A stretch of DNA of 21,139 nucleotides from Glomus cerebriforme (Eukaryota; Glomeromycota; Glomeromycetes; Glomerales; Glomeraceae). The number at the start of each line of letters is the position of its first letter. The stretch's first letter is position 1. Position numbers and translations under genes: made by a program. The stretch lies in NCBI GenBank assembly GCA_003550305.1, contig QKYT01000210.1, positions 8,919-30,057 of the forward strand. Direction: 5' to 3'. Below are positions 15,714 through 21,139 of the stretch, piece by piece. The notes beneath the pieces are model-generated. The model had not been told where the DNA came from, made no database searches, and saw only the letters and a program-made list of their open reading frames with translations.

Positions 15714-17958
15714 CTCTTTAATAAAATAATAATAATTAATTTGTTATGGAACTCCAATAAAGTTCTCAATCATCAATAATTTCCAAAATAAATTATTTAA
15801 TGCTTTTTGAAAGATTTAACTTAATTTTTATTCATATAATGATAAATAGTAAAGAATTTAAATAAATATCATAAACCTAATTTTGTCAAAATTAAATAAA
15901 TACTAACTTTAATTTGACATAACTTCCTATCTCCTGAGATAAGTGCTATTATCGTTATGAAAAATTACTTCAAAAAAAAATATCTAAATTATAACTTTTT
16001 TTCTAAACTTTTAAGCTTTATTTATAGGTTGGATTATGAGATTCATGGCATGTTTTGACTGAAATTTTTTTTTTTTCAAAAATACTGGCAAATAAATATT
16101 GTACAATAAGAGATAATAAGAGATGACCGTTTTTTTATTATGATGCTAAAAATGAAATATAGGGTAAGTGAATGAACATTTTATACCTATAGTATAATAT
16201 GTCAAAATGCTATGTTTGTAAGAAATGATACAAAATAATAAATCATTTTTTTTTGGAGGGAGTAGAAGTAAAGGGTATCTTTATATGGTAAATTTTTTCT
16301 ATTAAATAACTTAAATAATTTATCATAAAACCATAAAAAATGCCAAGAAATTTCTTAATCCCCATATTCTGACATCAATAATATTTTTAATAATATATGG
16401 CATGTGAATTACTTATTAAAATTCTTATTTAATTCAAAATGAACAATAAAAATAGAATACATTTTCATTCTTATCTGAATATAGATTTATATTGATAACT
16501 TATTTGTTGTTATATTTACTTCCTTATTGTATGTTTGTTAGTGTGTTAATCTAGGCATACCCCTGAAATTTACTTACGATTTTTATGTAATGCAGGGAAA
16601 ATTATCAAATGTACATTAGTTTAGTTTAATATATAAATTTAGTTCTTGTATTTATGATCAAAATTTTGCTATCTAACCATTTGAACTATTTTATACGTTA
16701 CCTCATATTCAATGATATAAGAAAATAATTTTTGTAGTGCGCGATTTTTCTAACCAATTAAAAGATTCGAAGATATTTCTGAATTTAATTCAAATATGAT
16801 AAAAATTCTGGTAAACGTTTAAACAACAACTCCAGTATATCTATCTTTTTATATATGTAGCATCGCACCAAACTTATTTTTAGAAATTAATTAAGTTCAA
16901 CTTTTGGACAAATAATAAAATTTGTAATTTGTATTTAATTCTTTAAATTCTATACCACATTTGAATGATAAAGCAAATTCTTTAAATTTAGTTTTTTAAA
17001 AAGTTTATTAATGAAACAATTATCTGTTTTCAGAAAAGAAAATGAAAAAAAATGAGAGATAATTAAACAATAAAGATTTTAAGTTTAAAAATTCCATTCA
17101 TAGATAAAAAGTCTTTTTGGAATACAATTAGAGTATTAAGAATGATATTTGCAAATTTAAAATCCCAAATATTTCTTCATAAAATTCATAAATTTCTAAC
17201 AGAAACTCTACGCAAAGATGATGCATGAATGTAAGTTGGTTCTTCTTCAAAATTTCGGTAAGACAATCAAAAAGGAAGTTGATAAAACATTGTGTTTATT
17301 ATTGGTCATAATTAAGTAAATTAGTAATTTATGGCTATACCTGTCTCATTTAACATGTGATTGGATCAGACAAATGATATTGGTCTAGTTTTAAAACTTT
17401 AAATCCTTTTAAAACAATCCTAACATTGATAAATACAGTGTAGATATTATAAAAAATGAATCCTAAAATATGTTATTAAAAATATATTAAATATATTAGA
17501 GAAATCGTAGATAAACATTAGAAATATATAGTATTCAATATTCATATTGTACAAATTCAATGTTTTGTTATTAATATTGTTGTATGGTGTTATTTTTTCG
17601 GAAATCACCAAAAAGAAACATGTTATTTTCTTTGGCAGTACTAGAAATCCGATAAAGTTCGATAAGAATGTTTAAGAAAAGAAATTGAGAATTAATTAAC
17701 GGACAGAATAAATTCATTAATTTTTATACTAAACAAATTTTTGAATATTTATAAAAGTTAAGACAAGCCACTTCATATTCATATTACAAATAAGAAAAAT
17801 TTACACGCTTAAAACGTAAAATTGATAATGATTTAGAGATAATTGAAAGTGATTTAATTTGGCAAAAGATAATTTATAAACACATCACAATGCCATAATT
17901 TATTTAACAATGGCTAAATTATTCATGGTGGTGTATCATCAAACTGCGGATATTAAAA
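15714..17958. other. Long gene-poor AT-rich stretch
   Basis: No gene is supported on either strand. A few minus-strand open pieces look protein-like, for example NFEEEPTYIHASSLRRVSVR near 17190-17255 and IELYRISSTAKENNMFLFGD near 17600-17665. They are short and unassigned. Confidence 0.4.
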
Positions 17959-18031
17959 CATGATGTCACAAAAGAATTATCGAAAGTTTTTGTACATTGA
18001 TCATTCCATAATCATCATGATGTCACAAAAG
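17959..18031 (+). promoter_or_regulatory. Two exact 16-bp direct repeats upstream of the F-box gene
   Basis: CATGATGTCACAAAAG occurs at 17959-17974 and again at 18016-18031, the second copy ending 65 bp before the ATG. The TGATGTCA core is one base from the CRE/ATF site TGACGTCA. The position suggests paired promoter elements; a small tandem duplication with an insert is the alternative. Confidence 0.45.
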
Positions 18032-18096
18032 TTGACAAACTATTATTTAAATTAATCAATCATTTCTTAACCAAAATAAAATTTTTTAATAAAAAC

Positions 18097-19095
18097 ATGT
18101 CGAAGTTAAGCAAAGACGTCCTTTATTTGATATTAGAAGAATTTCAAGATGATAAAAAGAACCTTTGCTCATTTCTTTCAGTTAATAAAACTTGGTGTAA
18201 AATAATTATTCCTATTTTATGGAAAAACCTTTGGAAATATTTGAAGGATGAGGAGAAATTTTTAAACGTAATCATTTCACATCTATCAAAGAAATCAAAA
18301 AACGAATTAAAGAGTAAGGGTATTAATTTTATGAAAAATTCATATCAAAAACTTTTGTTTAATTATATTATTTTTTGTAGACATTTGAATTTAAATAATT
18401 TAAATGAAATAATCAATAATATCATTATTAAAAGATCTGAAATTTCAATTATTCAAAAAGAAATTTTCAAACTTTTCATTAATAGTAACACAAAGTTTAC
18501 ACACCTTTATATACCTCGACAATTTAATTATGAAATACATCTTATTCTTGAAGCTAAACGCCGCTTTTCAGAGCTTCAATTTCTTAGTTGTAATACTAGA
18601 ATCAAGGATGATGTTTTAGATGGATTAAAAACTTTGTGTGAACCAATTAAAGAGTTGGAATTTTTTATTGAAGAGGAGAATAATAATTATGGAATTGTCA
18701 AATTAATTGAAATCCCAAGAAGATTATTGAAGATTCGTCTTTTAACTAATAAGATTTTTAATGATAAATCATTTTGTAAAATTCTTGAGAATTCTTTGAT
18801 CAGACACGCACCTACCACACAATATTTCAAGATAATTGCGGAACCTATCACAAAACTTCTTTTATCTTTTGTGAATTTAAGAGAATTAGAACTGGGTGGT
18901 GATTCCTATATAAAATGGGATTGTTTAAAGAATTTAACTCTACCATTTATACAAATTTTAAGAGCCAGACGTGTTCCAATCCAAGTTTTAACAAGTTTAA
19001 TCAAAAACACGAGTGGAACTCTTATTGAAATAAACATTAATTGCATAAGTCATGATGTGGCTGGTAATCAAAGGATTATTCAGGCTATTTACTAA
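18097..19095 (+). CDS. F-box protein with LRR-like C-terminal region, ended by a premature stop
   Basis: 332 residues from ATG 18097. Residues 1-47 form an F-box: MSKLSKDVLYLILEEFQDD, then LCSFLSVNKTWCKIIIPILW. F-box proteins bind Skp1 and act as substrate receptors of SCF ubiquitin ligases. Residues from about 120 to the end show repeated Leu/Ile-rich segments (FSELQFLSC, LKTLCEPIKELEFF, VNLRELELGG, GTLIEININC) as in degenerate leucine-rich repeats. The frame ends at TAA 19093-19095, but the same frame continues open for 135 codons with the usual C-terminus of this family (19096-19500). The paralogue at 9644 has CAA at the matching codon, so the stop looks like a C-to-T nonsense change. Either the protein is truncated or the locus is becoming a pseudogene. 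No intron is needed. Confidence 0.82.
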   Translation: MSKLSKDVLYLILEEFQDDKKNLCSFLSVNKTWCKIIIPILWKNLWKYLKDEEKFLNVIISHLSKKSKNELKSKGINFMKNSYQKLLFNYIIFCRHLNLNNLNEIINNIIIKRSEISIIQKEIFKLFINSNTKFTHLYIPRQFNYEIHLILEAKRRFSELQFLSCNTRIKDDVLDGLKTLCEPIKELEFFIEEENNNYGIVKLIEIPRRLLKIRLLTNKIFNDKSFCKILENSLIRHAPTTQYFKIIAEPITKLLLSFVNLRELELGGDSYIKWDCLKNLTLPFIQILRARRVPIQVLTSLIKNTSGTLIEININCISHDVAGNQRIIQAIY

Positions 19096-19500
19096 AAATG
19101 TCCAAATCTAAAATTTCTTTTATTATTATTTAGAAATAATAATATTGCGGAACTAAAAAATTTATTAATTAATTGTAAAATTTTGGAAGGATTATGTATT
19201 CTTGCTGATAATTCCCAAATTTTTAGTTTTGATGAAAGTTTATTATTTAATTGGAATTTTTTATTTAGAATTTTAGTCGGATTATCACCAACTAGTTTGT
19301 TTAAGTTCAAATTTTGTTTTCGGGATGTTCCTAAAATGAAATATTTAAATTCATTTTTTTATAAGTGGAAAGGTAGACATCCTATGTTATTGCAGACTAA
19401 TTTGGATAAATATTTTGATTTAATAAAAAGATATGAGAAAAAAGGAATAATTAAAAAACATGACTATGTAAATACTTTTGAAGATTTTGAATGGAATTGA
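19096..19500 (+). pseudogene. Severed C-terminus of the F-box gene, same frame
   Basis: Directly after the TAA the frame continues KCPNLKFLLLLFRNNNIAEL, KNLLINCKILEGLCILAD, TSLFKFKFCFRDVPKMK, YKWKGRHPMLLQTNL, GIIKKHDYVNTFEDFEWN, and ends TGA 19498-19500. 'WKGRHPMLLQT' and the 'FE(D/E)FEW' end are typical closers of Rhizophagus F-box proteins. No other lesion is seen in 135 codons, which suggests the stop is recent. A GT..AG pair at 19064-19133 could in principle splice out the stop, but it would shift the frame and remove conserved residues, so I do not favour it. Confidence 0.82.
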
Positions 19501-19794
19501 TAGAGTTTTTATATATTTTGGATGGACGATTTATTTTGGGTTTAGGTAAATACGAAAAATACTGTTATCATTATATGAATTTTTTATTAATTTTATAATT
19601 TTATTAATTTTATGATTCAATAAATATACTTTAATTTTTAATTAGAACATGTTTAGAATTGTTTGATATTTCTGATGTAATTCAATTCGTACAAATTTAC
19701 TTTTTCTTTTATTAAAGTAACAAAGTTTCATGCGAAAGTAGAATTTAAAGGAAATTTATAAGTATTCTCAGCCGTATTTGAAAGAATAAATACA
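19501..19794. other. Region 3' of the F-box gene
   Basis: AT-rich, presumably holding the 3' end of the F-box transcript. It lies between convergent units: the F-box gene (plus) and the kinase relic (minus). Confidence 0.4.
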
Positions 19795-20295
19795 TGTAAT
19801 TCTTGCAAACAATTGATGAAGTGTCTAATTCGTATTAGATAAATAGGTTTATAAAGTACGCCATCAGCATATTCCAAAACCAAAGAATAATTATTCAGTT
19901 GATGAATTAAATCTAAAGTGAAAAAATATTGTCAAAGTAAATATAATTTGTTTTCATTTTTATCCTCACCAATTTCTATCTTTGTGATTCTATAGAATTT
20001 TACTATATTTGCATGAAAATGAATATTCAGGTGTAATTATATAAAAATACAATAATAAATTATTAATATAAAATATAAATGTGAGAATCATGGAAATTAT
20101 AAATTTAAACCTCTTTTACTATTTCATTTAGAGTTGAAGTTTGACTATTGAAAGATTTCAAAGCTAAAATACAGTAGTTTTAGTATTTTTCCAGTTAGCA
20201 CAAAAAATGCTTCCAAATGCACTATTACTTATTGAATTTACATTTTTAAAGTCTAAATATTTATAATATTTAATATGTTCATTAGAAATTGAATT
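19795..20295 (-). pseudogene. Decayed protein kinase, N-lobe to hinge
   Basis: The minus strand carries kinase pieces in order. 20295-20164 reads NSISNEHIKYYKYLDFKN, then SAFGSIFCANWKNTKTTV (glycine loop). After a 5-nt insertion, 20164-20111 reads ALKSFNSQTSTLNEIVKE, with the ATP-binding Lys in 'ALK'. An intron-like gap (20110-20031) follows, and 20030-19970 reads LNIHFHANIVKFYRITKIEI. A GT-AG intron (19969-19913) joins this in frame to DLIHQLNNYSLVLEYADG, the hinge. After that the frame breaks (TL*TYLSNTN*TLHQLF). The catalytic HRD and DFG motifs are not found. The hinge 'NNYSLVLEYAD' is characteristic of the huge Rhizophagus kinase family often coupled to Sel1-repeat proteins. The first intron lacks its AG (AC instead). 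Clearly non-functional. Confidence 0.75.
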
Positions 20296-21139
20296 TCTAA
20301 CCAATCAATATAATAATTTAGATTTTTAATGCAGTAACATTTGATATTTTTTTCTATTAATCAGCAAGTCCAGCATCATAAAGGAAACATGATGTAATAT
20401 TTATTTCCATTTTTCAGTTTTTCAGTTTGACTTTAGTAACTGGTAAATAATAATAATAATTTTTTTTTATGATCAAATTTTATTTTTATTATTTATTTAC
20501 TTTTTTTATAAATATGATTTAAATGATAGGCTATAAAAAAATATGCATATGATTGACTTTTATAAAAATATCTTTTAATAAAATTTCATTATGACAGATC
20601 TATGACATGATAGTATAATAAAATTGAATAAACTATAATATTATGAATTATGTAACTTATAAAATCTAGTATCTTCTAATATTACATAATCATATACTAA
20701 TACACAACGCATATTATGACTCATATGCACAATTATACTTGTACATTAGCCCATGATTAAAAATGGTAACAAATAAATCTAAATTAAGTAGTACATTACA
20801 CAATTAATAATAAAACTACATAATTAGTTGTAATGACACATCCTTTGTAATTTTACAAGGTAAAAATATATATAAATACCAACAAAAAATTTTTTTTCTC
20901 TAAATTAAATAAATTAACGTTAAATAAAAACCTAGATTCACTGGATTTTCCCTTTAAACTCTCTTCGTTTTATAATTTCTTTCTATAATTTTATTTTCTC
21001 TCTATAATAACCCTTTTAAAAATAAACTAATCCTTTAAATTTATTCGTTATCTTTCCTTATACTGTATATAGAGGTCTTCCTCGTATCAGGCAAGGAAGG
21101 TCCAGCAGGTAGTTTCCTATCTAGCTGGTTTGTTTTTTT
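20296..21139. other. AT-rich end of window; possible promoter of a gene beyond the edge
   Basis: No gene is seen. A hairpin CC(T)TTGTAA/TTACAAGG lies at 20842-20860. It is followed by TATATATAAATA (20867-20878), a good TATA-box match, and then by pyrimidine-rich sequence to about 21060. The last 70 bases are less AT-rich (AAGGAAGGTCCAGCAGGTAG at 21093-21112). This layout would fit the promoter and 5' leader of a plus-strand gene that starts outside the window. Confidence 0.3.

Noticed and set aside
19064..19133. GT...AG pair that would splice out the in-frame stop of the F-box gene
   Set aside because: Its 70-nt length would shift the frame, and it would delete residues conserved with the paralogue at 9644.
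19092..19310. 72-codon frame on the minus strand
   Set aside because: It is antisense to the severed F-box C-terminus, which has clear family similarity on the plus strand.
2344..21075. Recurrent TACAGTA/TACTGTA motif (for example near 2347, 6028, 10385, 10855, 15306, 21061)
   Set aside because: A rough estimate from base composition gives about five by chance; about eight seen is not a strong excess.

Overview
The window looks like nuclear DNA of an arbuscular mycorrhizal fungus (Glomeromycotina, most like Rhizophagus). The sequence is very AT-rich. It has short GT-AG introns of about 57-88 nt. It carries families that are greatly expanded in that lineage: a Sel1-repeat protein, an F-box/LRR-like protein with a typical 'GRHPMLLQT' tail, a Gag-like/MIR protein, and pieces of kinase, FAR1/MULE and LINE genes. 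Family assignments come from recognition by eye; no search was run.

Layout. 1-1225 holds the start of a CENP-B/Brinker-type HTH protein running off the left edge, a hairpin that may be a transposon end, a LINE endonuclease scrap and a frameshifted unknown ORF. 1226-6020 is gene-poor and contains a four-copy minisatellite, a possible LINE 3' end with a poly(A) tail, a MITE nested inside a palindrome, and several palindromes. 6021-7905 holds a SINE-like insertion with a perfect 20-bp target duplication, a dead Gag-like paralogue, a GC-richer structured patch and a FAR1-like relic. 8202-9475 (minus) is the best-preserved intron-containing gene, with four exons that join in frame to 342 codons. 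9644-10076 is a broken copy of the F-box gene tail, and 10396-10534 is an inverted second copy of the MITE. 11792-13117 (minus) is an intact Sel1-repeat gene. 13239-15713 carries decayed minus-strand coding pieces, including a ladder of exon-like units. 18097-19500 is an F-box gene interrupted by one in-frame stop. 19795-20295 (minus) is a dead protein kinase.

Only two protein genes look intact (the Sel1 gene and the Gag-MIR gene); the F-box gene is intact as far as its early stop. Almost everything else is decayed host-gene paralogue or mobile-element debris. The genes do not form a pathway: the window reads as a fast-evolving paralogue-and-transposon compartment. The most informative point is that the broken F-box copy keeps a CAA codon exactly where the better copy has TAA, so the window itself shows the probable ancestral state of the nonsense mutation. 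I found no CRISPR array, rRNA or convincing tRNA.
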